A stretch of 64,000 nucleotides of DNA from Treponema sp. UBA4873. GTDB lineage: Bacteria > Spirochaetota > Spirochaetia > Treponematales > Treponemataceae. Shown here one piece after another: positions 15,827 through 24,669 of this stretch. The DNA is taken from NCBI GenBank assembly GCA_002399405.1, contig DHDP01000018.1:559339-623338 (forward strand), in the 5' to 3' direction. The first letter of the stretch is position 1, and each line of letters starts with the position of its first letter. Position numbers and translations under genes: made by a program. The notes below the pieces were generated by a model. It searched no databases. It was given only the letters and a program-made list of their open reading frames with translations, and was not told the DNA's origin.

Positions 15827-15855
15827 ACTATATTCTTTTACCAGGAAAGTGTCAA
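15827..15855 (-). promoter_or_regulatory. Promoter of tRNA-Lys
   Basis: On the minus strand TTGACA (15850-15855) and TATAGT (15827-15832) are 17 bp apart, an almost perfect sigma70 promoter about 20 nt before the mature tRNA 5' end. Confidence 0.8.
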
Positions 15856-15950
15856 TAACCTGGCATGCATATTCATCCCTGTTTTTTGGAAAAATATTCT
15901 GAAAATATGTATTTCTGAGGGGAAAAAAACTATTGTGCAAATAAATGTGC

Positions 15951-15956
15951 TATACT
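15951..15956 (+). promoter_or_regulatory. Extended -10 box just before the sensor kinase gene
   Basis: TGCTATACT is an extended -10 (TGn plus TATACT at 15951-15956). It ends 10 nt before the ATG at 15967, so the mRNA leader would be only a few nt and has no Shine-Dalgarno. Confidence 0.5.
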
Positions 15957-15966
15957 GAAAACCTGT

Positions 15967-17724
15967 ATGAAACGAGTCGCAGATAAATTCAACATAATAA
16001 GAAAGCTGAAGTTCAATCATATTCATTCTTTAAAGCAGCGGATTCTGCTTATGATGATGACGGGCATAGCAGCATGGTGCGTCGTTCTGTTCGTCTTTTA
16101 TTCATACCTTATACAGGGAGTTGAGCATAATAGAATCGAAAAGGTGATGAATTCCGACTTATATCATATAGCGGATCAAATGGAATCCTCTTACTCGGAA
16201 TTACTCAGTATGTCGCAGCAGATGCTGTCGACCGGTCCGGTAGGGAGAGGATTCAACAAGTATTTATCGGTAACGGAACATTATGAAAAAATCCGGGAGG
16301 CGGAAGACATAACGACGAATATCAACACAATGGCTTTTTCCCACCCGAAAGCGACGCTTCTGGGATATGTGAAATTGAATGACAGAAACGAGATTGTGAA
16401 TTCAGAATTTACGACAATGCCTGTAAAAAAAGCTGAACCGCGGAGTTTGTCGTCGCTGATACGTATGGGTGCGCTTACTTTCCAGGGAATCCACGTGACA
16501 TTCAACGCGTTGTCCGACCGCGAAGTGATTTCCGTATTGCGCGGAGCAAAGATGTTTGACGGCGAGTATTTCGTGTATATAGAACAGGTAGACAATTCAG
16601 CACGAATGATTACCGATATCTCATCATTGCGTAAAATACCGTACATCTTTTCGCTTTTAAACGAGAACGGTGCTGTATGTTTCAGTACGAATGAAACTTA
16701 TTTTCCGAAAGGTGTGCAGGTCGCTCTTCAGCCCGGAAAACTCGGAGAATTGGGAAAATACCGGTATGTTGTTGCAAAGAGCAAATTCGGTTTTTATTAT
16801 ATGCTTACCGTCCCATATGCCGATTACTTTAGGGAAGAATATCATTGGCAGCTCGGTACGATGTTCATTCTGGCTATGGGAGTGGCAAGCATCATACTTA
16901 TTCTTTTTCTGTTTTATCACTTTATTTATCAGCCGGCCCTGTTTCTCGGCCGGGAATTGGAGAAAGTGAAAGCGGGATTGCCGGAAACGCTGCTTTATCA
17001 TACGAACATAGATGAATTTGATGATTTTATGTTTTCGTTCAGCGACATGAAAAAGAATGTGAGCAGTTTGGAAATAAATTTGAGAAAAGAGGAATGTGAA
17101 TGCCGGCAGCTTGAATTGGAAAAGTTGTATTATCAGATAAATCCGCATTTTCTTATGAATGCTTTGAATTCTCTGCACTGGATGGCATTGAAAAATCATC
17201 AGAAGGAAATGGATGATTACGTTTATCATTTGAATTATATTCTTGGATACAGTCTGGGAAAAATTGAAAAAAAAGCGACGTTCAGAACGGAAATCGTATC
17301 TCTTGAAATGTATATTGAGCTTCAGAAAAAACGGTACAATTTCAATGTCTGGCTCGATATACGTATTGATTCCTGCATGGATTGTCCGTGCGCACGTTTA
17401 ATTCTCCAGCCTCTTGTGGAAAACGCAATATGTCATAATATGGACGATTTCGGAAATTTATGGGTGACGATGACGACAAACGGCAGGGAGATAGTTATTG
17501 TGATTGCGGATGACGGCAGGGGGATAAGTCAGATTTCATCCGGTGAACCTGTTGAAATCAGTTCCGGCCGGATGAATAAAGGAATCGGTTTACGGTATGT
17601 ACAGCTTTCTTTGAAGCAGTTTTACGGTGATGCGTCTGTTTTTGAAATACAGAGCGAAGCGGGCAGGGGAACAACGGTAAAGCTGGTGCTTCCTGTTATG
17701 CGGCAGGAGCAGCGGAATGCATAA
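15967..17724 (+). CDS. Sensor histidine kinase (YesM-type)
   Basis: 585 residues. Membrane helices near 26-47 (ILLMMMTGIAAWCVVLFVFY) and near 297-322 frame an extracellular sensor of about 250 residues, followed by a short linker helix. The kinase core has the His_kinase family signature YYQINPHFLMNALNSLHW with the phosphorylated His near 393, the N box LILQPLVENAICHN, the G1 box IADDGRGI and the G2 box GIGLRYVQLS. Members usually sense extracellular oligosaccharides. The response regulator overlaps its end by 8 nt. No Shine-Dalgarno precedes the ATG and a -10 box lies very close, so it may be translated from a leaderless mRNA. Confidence 0.93.
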   Translation: MKRVADKFNIIRKLKFNHIHSLKQRILLMMMTGIAAWCVVLFVFYSYLIQGVEHNRIEKVMNSDLYHIADQMESSYSELLSMSQQMLSTGPVGRGFNKYLSVTEHYEKIREAEDITTNINTMAFSHPKATLLGYVKLNDRNEIVNSEFTTMPVKKAEPRSLSSLIRMGALTFQGIHVTFNALSDREVISVLRGAKMFDGEYFVYIEQVDNSARMITDISSLRKIPYIFSLLNENGAVCFSTNETYFPKGVQVALQPGKLGELGKYRYVVAKSKFGFYYMLTVPYADYFREEYHWQLGTMFILAMGVASIILILFLFYHFIYQPALFLGRELEKVKAGLPETLLYHTNIDEFDDFMFSFSDMKKNVSSLEINLRKEECECRQLELEKLYYQINPHFLMNALNSLHWMALKNHQKEMDDYVYHLNYILGYSLGKIEKKATFRTEIVSLEMYIELQKKRYNFNVWLDIRIDSCMDCPCARLILQPLVENAICHNMDDFGNLWVTMTTNGREIVIVIADDGRGISQISSGEPVEISSGRMNKGIGLRYVQLSLKQFYGDASVFEIQSEAGRGTTVKLVLPVMRQEQRNA

Positions 17725-18772
17725 CGTACTTATAATTGATGACGACAAACTTGCACGAGAGGGGATGCGTTCCATTATATACTGGGAAAAGTATAATCTC
17801 AGGGTTGTGGGAGATGTCGCGAACGGCATGCAGGCTCTTGAATTTCTGAAAGGACATCAGGTCGATCTTGCAATCGTGGATATTTCCCTTCCGCTTATTT
17901 CGGGATTTGAATTTATAGAAATAAGCAAAAAACAGTTTCCCTCTCTGAAATATGTTGTGTTGAGTTTTCATGAAGATTTTGAAAACGTTCATAGTGCAAT
18001 GCAGTACGGCGTATTGGATTATATTTCGAAATTGCGGCTTGAAGAGACCGACTGCGAAAAGACGTTCAGCAGAATCGGAAAACTGCTGGACAAAGATGAA
18101 TCCGATGCTGATAGTGAACCGGGAATTTCTGCGGACGATGGAATCACTGATGAAGAAGACGGCCTGTCTCTGAAAGCACTTAATGCAATCAGAGCTGAAT
18201 GGGGAAAACTGCAGTGGGTATATTGCGACAGAGTGTATTACCGGTTGATGGAAGAGATAAAAAAGTCAGGCATAAGTAAAAGGCAGCTTGAACGGCTTCT
18301 TATGTGGATATCGCAGGAATTGGAAATATCGTTCGATTTGATACGGGATGTTCCTTTTCTGAACGAGAGATCCGACGGATTTGACTGGATCGAAGAGTGC
18401 AGAAAATATGTATATTATTATGTCGATAAGCTCACTGAATACAGAAATATGAAAGTCTGTATTCTGCGGTCCGTTATGTTTATTAAAAATAATTTCGCTT
18501 CCCAGATAACTTCGGAAGAAGTGGCTCAGGCCGTAAATATGAGTCGAAGTTATTTTTCCATCAATTTCAGGCAGGAGACAGGGGATACATTTTACGATTT
18601 TCTGAAAAACGAGCGGATTGATTATGCGACGCACATTTTGCGGGCGAAACGGATACGAACCGAAGAACTTGCGCTGCTTGTCGGGTACGAGGATCCGAAA
18701 TATTTTTCTAAAGTTTTTCTGCAGGAAACAGGGATGAATTGTTCTGAATATGCAAAACAATTTTCTCCCTGA
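17717..18772 (+). CDS. Response regulator, receiver + AraC-type HTH (YesN-type)
   Basis: 351 residues. Receiver domain: IIDDDKLAREGMR near 5-17 (acidic pair), LAIVDISLPLISG near 51-63 with the phospho-acceptor Asp at about 55, and YISKLRLEE near 104-112 with the conserved Lys. The C-terminal 100 residues are an AraC/XylS double HTH (ITSEEVAQAVNMSRSYFSIN and LALLVGYEDPKYFSKVFLQE). Phosphorylated by the kinase at 15967, it most likely activates the transporter and glycosidase genes that follow, as YesN-type regulators do. Confidence 0.93.
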   Translation: MHNVLIIDDDKLAREGMRSIIYWEKYNLRVVGDVANGMQALEFLKGHQVDLAIVDISLPLISGFEFIEISKKQFPSLKYVVLSFHEDFENVHSAMQYGVLDYISKLRLEETDCEKTFSRIGKLLDKDESDADSEPGISADDGITDEEDGLSLKALNAIRAEWGKLQWVYCDRVYYRLMEEIKKSGISKRQLERLLMWISQELEISFDLIRDVPFLNERSDGFDWIEECRKYVYYYVDKLTEYRNMKVCILRSVMFIKNNFASQITSEEVAQAVNMSRSYFSINFRQETGDTFYDFLKNERIDYATHILRAKRIRTEELALLVGYEDPKYFSKVFLQETGMNCSEYAKQFSP

Positions 18773-18864
18773 TGGGAAAAATTCGTATATTAATTCAGAA
18801 CAAATGCAGGTTGTTTTCCGTATCCTCAGGATTTAGTATAAAAATAAATAAGGAGGATACAGTG

Positions 18865-20568
18865 ATGAAAAGAACAGCTTGGAAAATATGTTTTCTTCTG
18901 ACAGGTTCTTTAGTGCTGTTTGCCGCGGGATGTACGAAAAATACGGCGGCAAAGAATACCGGAAAGTCGGGGACGGATACTGGTGTCGCAGATCCGTTTA
19001 TGAAATTTGATCATGTCGTTGAAGTTCATATCGGACAGATGGCATATCCGACGCTGCCGTTCCCGCAGGGAGATACAAACGAAAATAATGTTTATACGAG
19101 ATATCTCCTCGACAATTTTAATATAAAAATTGTTGTCGACTGGTCCGCAGCTACGGGCAATGATTACAGCCAGAAAGTGAATATGTGCATAGCGAGCAAC
19201 ACCCTGCCGGACGGCATGCAGTGCGGACGCAAAGAAATGCTTGCGGCGGCGAAATCGGGCATGCTGTATGATTTTACTGATTTGTTTCCGAAATATGCTT
19301 CGCCCCAGGTAAAGGCTATCATGGATTCCGGCGACGGTTCGGCGTACACGTATTCGATGTACAACGGACGTCAGATGTGCATGGTCGGTGTGGACGTAGC
19401 GGCATCAGGAGAATCCATGGTGAATGTCAGAAAAGACTGGCTTGACAAATACGGCCTCGCGGAACCTGAGACACTCGACGACATAGAGCATATAGCGAAA
19501 GTTTTCAAAGAAAAGAAGCCTGCAGGGTCCGCAACAATTCCGATTGCCGGTCCTGATAAAAATAACAGCCTTTATACGAATTTTCTTTCGGCAGGCGTCG
19601 CAAACTGCGGTTTTGAACCTGTATTTGCCGCTTACGACGCATATCCCGGATATTGGATAAAAGATTCGGACGGAACGTATGTATACGGAACTAATACAGC
19701 GAACAGCAGAAAAGCATTTGCACGTCTTGCAAAATGGTATAAGGAAGGATTGATTGATCCGGAGATGGGTGTCCGCGACAGTTCCGACGAGGAAATAAAC
19801 GCCGGTCACGTCGGCATGTATTTCTGTGCCTGGTGGAAAATAGGCTACGGTTCTGTTGACGCCTACAGAAACGACCCGCATGCGGACTGGCAGTCCTATA
19901 TTGTCCGCACTGACGACGGAAAGTGGAATACGAGAGAACAGTGCCCCGTCGCTTCATACATCATATTTAATAAAAATGTATCGGATGATGTCGCGAAAGC
20001 GGGCATAATTATTAACAATATATGGGTTCGCGACGAAAATGTTCTGACTACGAAATACGGAAAAGGTACTTCCATATATTGGTATCCGCTGCGTAATTCC
20101 ATGGGTGCTTTGAACGAATGCGAGGTGACATATGAAAATCTGATGCAGGTTCTTAACGGTGAAAAGACGGCGGAGGATTTCAACGAAACGGGCAGTGCAT
20201 TTAAACTTCTTTACAACGACTGCCTTTCTCTCAAAGACGGTATAAAAGGCTACAAACAGGGCAGTAACGAACTTTCGATTGAGAATTTTAATATCGACGG
20301 TTCCAATTTTCCGCGTCTGTATTCGATTCTTGCGGGCGTAAAGCCTTCTGCGAATGCCCGTCCCGATAAGAGCGTTTACAGCGGATGTTACAGTCAGACT
20401 CCCGCCATGGAAATTAAATGGCCGAATCTTGAAACGGCGGAAAAAGAAATAGGCCTTCGCATCGTTACCGGAAAGGACGATATAAGCGCATTCGATGCGT
20501 ATGTCAAACGATGGAATTCTGAAGGAGGACAGGAAATTACAAAGGAAGTCCGGACTCTGAGTAAGTGA
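18865..20568 (+). CDS. ABC oligosaccharide-binding lipoprotein (LplA/YtcQ-like)
   Basis: 567 residues from the ATG at 18865, with AAGGAGG upstream. Signal peptide with lipobox LFAAGC, Cys near 22, then a low-complexity linker (TKNTAAKNTGKSGTDTG). The large binding fold has RKDWLDKYGLAEPETLDDIE near 187-206, a hallmark of the large LplA-type CUT1 binding proteins. This group binds plant or host oligosaccharides and is usually controlled by a YesMN pair, as here. Ligand unknown. The gene is read with the two permeases and two glycosidases that follow. Confidence 0.93.
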   Translation: MKRTAWKICFLLTGSLVLFAAGCTKNTAAKNTGKSGTDTGVADPFMKFDHVVEVHIGQMAYPTLPFPQGDTNENNVYTRYLLDNFNIKIVVDWSAATGNDYSQKVNMCIASNTLPDGMQCGRKEMLAAAKSGMLYDFTDLFPKYASPQVKAIMDSGDGSAYTYSMYNGRQMCMVGVDVAASGESMVNVRKDWLDKYGLAEPETLDDIEHIAKVFKEKKPAGSATIPIAGPDKNNSLYTNFLSAGVANCGFEPVFAAYDAYPGYWIKDSDGTYVYGTNTANSRKAFARLAKWYKEGLIDPEMGVRDSSDEEINAGHVGMYFCAWWKIGYGSVDAYRNDPHADWQSYIVRTDDGKWNTREQCPVASYIIFNKNVSDDVAKAGIIINNIWVRDENVLTTKYGKGTSIYWYPLRNSMGALNECEVTYENLMQVLNGEKTAEDFNETGSAFKLLYNDCLSLKDGIKGYKQGSNELSIENFNIDGSNFPRLYSILAGVKPSANARPDKSVYSGCYSQTPAMEIKWPNLETAEKEIGLRIVTGKDDISAFDAYVKRWNSEGGQEITKEVRTLSK

Positions 20569-20639
20569 AGTCAGGCAGGTACTGCGGCGGTGAACCGGAA
20601 CGATTTGCCGCCGCTCCTGTTAAAAAGGAGAATACGGAA

Positions 20640-21539
20640 ATGAAAAAACGAACATCGTTAAGTGTTGAAACACATTACTTTTTCATGTGCATTCCCGGGT
20701 TGCTGTGGCTTATTCTATTTTCCATTGTTCCGTTGTTCGGCATTGTTATTGCTTTTGAAAATTACAATCCGGGATTGGGATACTGGAAATCGGCATTTGT
20801 CGGATTGGAAAATTTCAAATACTTATTCAGTCTCAGCGACGCAGCACGGGTTATTAAAAATACGATAATTATAGCAGGATGGAAAATTGTGCTTAATATT
20901 ATTGTACCGCTCATATTCGCGCTTCTTTTGAATGAAGTTGTGAATCTCAGATTTAAAAAAGCGATACAGACAATAGTCTATTTACCCCATTTTCTTTCAT
21001 GGGTTATTCTGGCAAGCATCATTCTCAGAATATTCAGTCTGGACGGTATAGTAAACCAGGTTGTTTCCCTGTTCGGCGGGAAGCCTGTCATTTGGTTCAG
21101 TGAATCGAAATATTTCCGGCAGCTTGCAATCGGAACTGATGTATGGAAGGAATTCGGTTTTAATGCCGTCATTTACATAGCGGCATTGACGGGAATAGAT
21201 CCGAATTTGTATGAGGCGTCTTCGATAGACGGTTTGGGACACTGGGGCCAGGTGTGGCATATAACTATCCCCGGAATCATGTCCACGATTGTCCTGATGA
21301 CAGTTTTGGGGCTCGGAAATGCATTGAACGCGGGATTCGACCAGATTTTTAACATGTATAATCCTATGGTGTATTCTACAGGCGACATCCTTGATACGTG
21401 GGTGTATCGTATCGGTCTTGTTAATCTGCAGTTCTCGCTTGCAACTACCGCGGGATTATTCAAATCAGTCATCAGTTTTCTGCTTATCACTGTTTCATAC
21501 TGGTGCGCGTGGAAATTTGCGGATTATAAAATTTTCTGA
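20640..21539 (+). CDS. ABC sugar transporter permease (LplB-like)
   Basis: 299 residues from the ATG at 20640 (AGGAG 9 nt upstream); an upstream in-frame ATG at 20565 has no Shine-Dalgarno and adds a non-membrane stretch. Six predicted helices, beginning with YFFMCIPGLLWLILFSIVPL near 14-33. EAA loop NLYEASSIDGLGHWGQVWHI near 190-209. Works with the next gene as the transmembrane pair for the 18865 lipoprotein. Confidence 0.92.
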   Translation: MKKRTSLSVETHYFFMCIPGLLWLILFSIVPLFGIVIAFENYNPGLGYWKSAFVGLENFKYLFSLSDAARVIKNTIIIAGWKIVLNIIVPLIFALLLNEVVNLRFKKAIQTIVYLPHFLSWVILASIILRIFSLDGIVNQVVSLFGGKPVIWFSESKYFRQLAIGTDVWKEFGFNAVIYIAALTGIDPNLYEASSIDGLGHWGQVWHITIPGIMSTIVLMTVLGLGNALNAGFDQIFNMYNPMVYSTGDILDTWVYRIGLVNLQFSLATTAGLFKSVISFLLITVSYWCAWKFADYKIF

Positions 21540-21556
21540 CGGGAGGTCGATGAAAA

Positions 21557-22444
21557 ATGATTAGAGAAAAAACGGCCGGCTCAACGGCTTTCAATACATT
21601 TCTGTATGCGTTGCTGATTCTGCTTGCAGTGACGTGTCTGTATCCGTTGTGGTACGCTTTCTGCCTTTCAATATCCGATAAAAGCGCGGCAAATTCCGGT
21701 CTGGTAACTATTATGCCGGTCGGTTTTTCGCTTGCTTCGTATAAGGAAATAATGGGGGACGCAAAGTTTTTCAATTCATTCCTCATTTCGATAGAACGGA
21801 CAGTCTTCGGAACACTGTTTTCCCTCGTCGTGATGATTCTGCTCGGATATCCGCTTTCGAAGACAAAGCGCGAATTTCCGCTGCGCAACATGCTTCTGTG
21901 GTTCTTGATGTTCTGCATGCTGTTCAACGCCGGCGCGATTCCGTGGTACATAACGATGGTAAAATATCACCTGCTGGACAGCATAACCGGACTGATTCTC
22001 GCAGGCAGTCTGCCGGTGTTTTATCAGATTATTCTCATGAACTTTTTCAAGTCGATTCCCGGAGAACTTGAGGAAGCCGCCCGTGTGGACGGAGCCGGGC
22101 CGTGGCGCATACTTATTATGATCATTGTCCCCTGTTCCGTGCCGGTAATAGCAACGATGATTCTGTTCGTGAGTGTAGGATATTGGAACGAATTTTTCCA
22201 GGGACTTGTTCTGTCGTCCGGCGACAGGCATTATCCGCTGCAGACATATATACAGCAGATGGTTATAAGCACTCAGAATGTGAGCAACCTTACGCCCGAT
22301 CAGCTGAAGCTGATGAGCAGACTTTCCAATAAATCACTCGATGCGGCGAAAGTTTTTATAGCGATGATTCCGATGCTTGTCGTATATCCGTTCATACAGA
22401 AATATTTTGTACGCGGCATCATATTGGGCGCAATAAAGGGATAA
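21557..22444 (+). CDS. ABC sugar transporter permease (LplC-like)
   Basis: 295 residues, six predicted helices, EAA loop ELEEAARVDGAGPWRILIMI near 170-189, and the C-terminal YFVRGIILGAIKG typical of the LplC/YtcP group. GGGAGG lies 9 nt before the ATG. Its end carries the Shine-Dalgarno of the GH36 gene, which starts one nt after the stop. No ATPase is present in this cluster either. Confidence 0.92.
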   Translation: MIREKTAGSTAFNTFLYALLILLAVTCLYPLWYAFCLSISDKSAANSGLVTIMPVGFSLASYKEIMGDAKFFNSFLISIERTVFGTLFSLVVMILLGYPLSKTKREFPLRNMLLWFLMFCMLFNAGAIPWYITMVKYHLLDSITGLILAGSLPVFYQIILMNFFKSIPGELEEAARVDGAGPWRILIMIIVPCSVPVIATMILFVSVGYWNEFFQGLVLSSGDRHYPLQTYIQQMVISTQNVSNLTPDQLKLMSRLSNKSLDAAKVFIAMIPMLVVYPFIQKYFVRGIILGAIKG

Positions 22445-22445
22445 A

Positions 22446-24611
22446 ATGAATACGATAGAAATTCACGAGAACGGTATATACATGGAATGGGGCGTTACTG
22501 ATGAAAACCGCCTTGTTCTTCTGTATCTGGGGACGACGCCTTTTGTTCCTGAAAACTATGCAGGGGCGGATATAAAAGAATTCGCTCCGGTGGAAATCTC
22601 TGTTTCGGGATTGAACTGCCCTGAAGACCGTTTAGGAAATGAAATGATTCATTCATCTCTGGGAGTCCTGCTCGAATATGCCGGGTATGAAAAAATTAAC
22701 AATGAGAACGGGTCATTGTACTGCTTCCGCACAAAAGATGATTTAACAAAATTAAGCGTATCTCTTTTTTGTCAGTTTTATACAGGCATACCGGCGTTCA
22801 GGATGTGGACTGTCATAAGAAATGAAGGAACTGTGCCGCAGGGAATAGAAAGCTGCACGTCGTTTTCTCTGCACGGTTTCGACAGACACGGGGATTTGCC
22901 GTACGAAGACAAACTGTACGTTAATATAATTCACAACGGATGGCAGAAAGAATTATCGTGGAGAACCTGTTCGCTGCCGGAGCTCGGTTTGTCGCGTTCG
23001 CAAAGACCTGAGCGCGTAAACAGTTCCAAAATAGTGTCCTTTTCGAACACCGGCGCATGGTCGTCGAAAGAGTATCTGCCGCTGGCAGTACTGGAGAACA
23101 GAGAGACGGACGAATATCTCGGCTGGCAGATAGAGAACAACGGTTCGTGGCATTGGGAAATCGGTGAACATGCGGGATGTCTCTATTTGAAACTCGCAGG
23201 TCCCACCGAACTTTATGCGCACTGGTATAAAGTTCTGAAAAGAGGGGAATCGTTTACCAGCGTTCCTGTGGGAATCGTTTGCGGAAAAGGCACAGCGGAG
23301 GATGCTGCAGTCGTTCTGACGCAGTACCGCAGACGAATCAGAAGAAAAAACGATGACGACGAAAAACTGCCCGTTATCTTCAACGACTATATGAACTGTC
23401 TGTTCGGCAATCCGTCGACGATAAAAGAGATTCCGTTGATAGATGCGGCAGCGGCGGCAGGCTGCGAATATTACTGCATCGACTGCGGATGGTATTCCGA
23501 CGGTGCATGGTGGGACAGTGTCGGGGAATGGATTCCTTCCCGCGTACGTTTTCCCGGAGGATTACGATACGTAATGGAATATATCCGCCGCAAGGGCATG
23601 ATTCCCGGACTCTGGCTTGAGATTGAAGTCATGGGAATGCAGTGTAAAGCCGCATCGCAGCTGCCCGACGAGTGTTTCTTTATCCGTCACGGCAAACGGG
23701 TGTGCGATAAAAGCCGGTATCAGCTCGATTTCAGAAGCATGATAGTGCGCAAACGGGCTACGGAAATTGTTAAAAGACTTGTGGAGGAATACGGCGCGGG
23801 ATATATAAAGATGGATTATAACATCGAACCGGGCATTGGAACTGAGTATGACGCCGACAGTCCCGGCGACGGACTGCTTGGACATGCAAGAGCGTATCTT
23901 TCATGGCTAGAGACTATTCTTGAAATGTATCCGTCTCTCGTCATTGAAAATTGTTCGAGCGGAGGCATGCGGATTGATTACGCGATGCTCTCCGGATGCA
24001 GTATCCAGTCGACGAGCGACATGGAAGATTACATAATGTATTCGACAATCGCAGCCAATGCGCCTCTTGCGCTTGCACCGGAACAGGCCGCCGTATGGTC
24101 GTATCCGATGAAAGACGGAGATAAAGAAGAGACGATATTCAATATGGTAAACGTGCTGATGCTTCGTATTCATCAGAGCGGTTATCTGTTTGCGCTCGAT
24201 GACGAAAGGAAAAATCTCGTAAAGGAAGCAGTATGTTATTATAAAGAAATACGCGAAGACAAAAAATGTGCGCTGCCGTTCTGGCCGCTCGGATTCAGCA
24301 GCTACTCTGATGCATGGGCCGCCCTCGCTCTGGAAGGCAGGAATAAAACGTACCTTGCCGTATGGAAACGCGGCGGCAGCTCCCGTTTTTGTTCTCTGCC
24401 GCTTGAACGGTATAAAGAAAAAGAAATTTCGATCCGTTGTGCGTATCCTTCGTCGGAGGAATGTCCGTTCGAGTGGAACAGCAGTTCGGGAAATTTGACA
24501 GTGGAATTCGTAAAACCGGTAATGGCGAGATTTTTTGAAATAGACAGGGGGAACGATGATTGTACGTCCTGTACAATCATCGTTCCGGAGTTTGCCGGCC
24601 GCAAACTCTGA
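22446..24611 (+). CDS. Alpha-galactosidase, GH36
   Basis: 721 residues, the usual GH36 length. Beta-sandwich N-terminal domain, then a barrel with EYYCIDCGWYSDGAWWDSVG near 341-360, IPGLWLEIEVMG near 385-396, the nucleophile motif YIKMDYN near 456-462, ENCSSGGMRIDYAML near 500-514 and the acid/base motif QSTSDMEDY near 519-527. No signal peptide, so it acts on imported alpha-galactosides in the cytoplasm. Oddity: the last 20 codons lie in two perfect palindromes (24550-24586 and 24588-24608), which suggests that a hairpin element replaced or extended the original end. Codon use and context otherwise fit the operon. Confidence 0.93.
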   Translation: MNTIEIHENGIYMEWGVTDENRLVLLYLGTTPFVPENYAGADIKEFAPVEISVSGLNCPEDRLGNEMIHSSLGVLLEYAGYEKINNENGSLYCFRTKDDLTKLSVSLFCQFYTGIPAFRMWTVIRNEGTVPQGIESCTSFSLHGFDRHGDLPYEDKLYVNIIHNGWQKELSWRTCSLPELGLSRSQRPERVNSSKIVSFSNTGAWSSKEYLPLAVLENRETDEYLGWQIENNGSWHWEIGEHAGCLYLKLAGPTELYAHWYKVLKRGESFTSVPVGIVCGKGTAEDAAVVLTQYRRRIRRKNDDDEKLPVIFNDYMNCLFGNPSTIKEIPLIDAAAAAGCEYYCIDCGWYSDGAWWDSVGEWIPSRVRFPGGLRYVMEYIRRKGMIPGLWLEIEVMGMQCKAASQLPDECFFIRHGKRVCDKSRYQLDFRSMIVRKRATEIVKRLVEEYGAGYIKMDYNIEPGIGTEYDADSPGDGLLGHARAYLSWLETILEMYPSLVIENCSSGGMRIDYAMLSGCSIQSTSDMEDYIMYSTIAANAPLALAPEQAAVWSYPMKDGDKEETIFNMVNVLMLRIHQSGYLFALDDERKNLVKEAVCYYKEIREDKKCALPFWPLGFSSYSDAWAALALEGRNKTYLAVWKRGGSSRFCSLPLERYKEKEISIRCAYPSSEECPFEWNSSSGNLTVEFVKPVMARFFEIDRGNDDCTSCTIIVPEFAGRKL

Positions 24612-24646
24612 TTCGCGCCGTCCTGGCGCGCAAGCTCCGCTTGACC
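24550..24646 (+). repeat. Triple palindromic element across the end of the GH36 gene
   Basis: Three hairpins in a row: 16-bp arms GGAACGATGATTGTAC (24550-24565) and 24571-24586 around loop GTCCT; 8-bp arms GAGTTTGC (24588-24595) and GCAAACTC (24601-24608) around CGGCC; 6-bp arms CGCGCC (24614-24619) and GGCGCG (24625-24630) around GTCCT. A CTCCGCTTGACC tail (24635-24646) follows and matches 12994-13005 except one base. The first two are inside the coding sequence; the third lies between genes. Confidence 0.75.
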
Positions 24647-24669
24647 TTTTAATAGGAGGAAACAGACGT

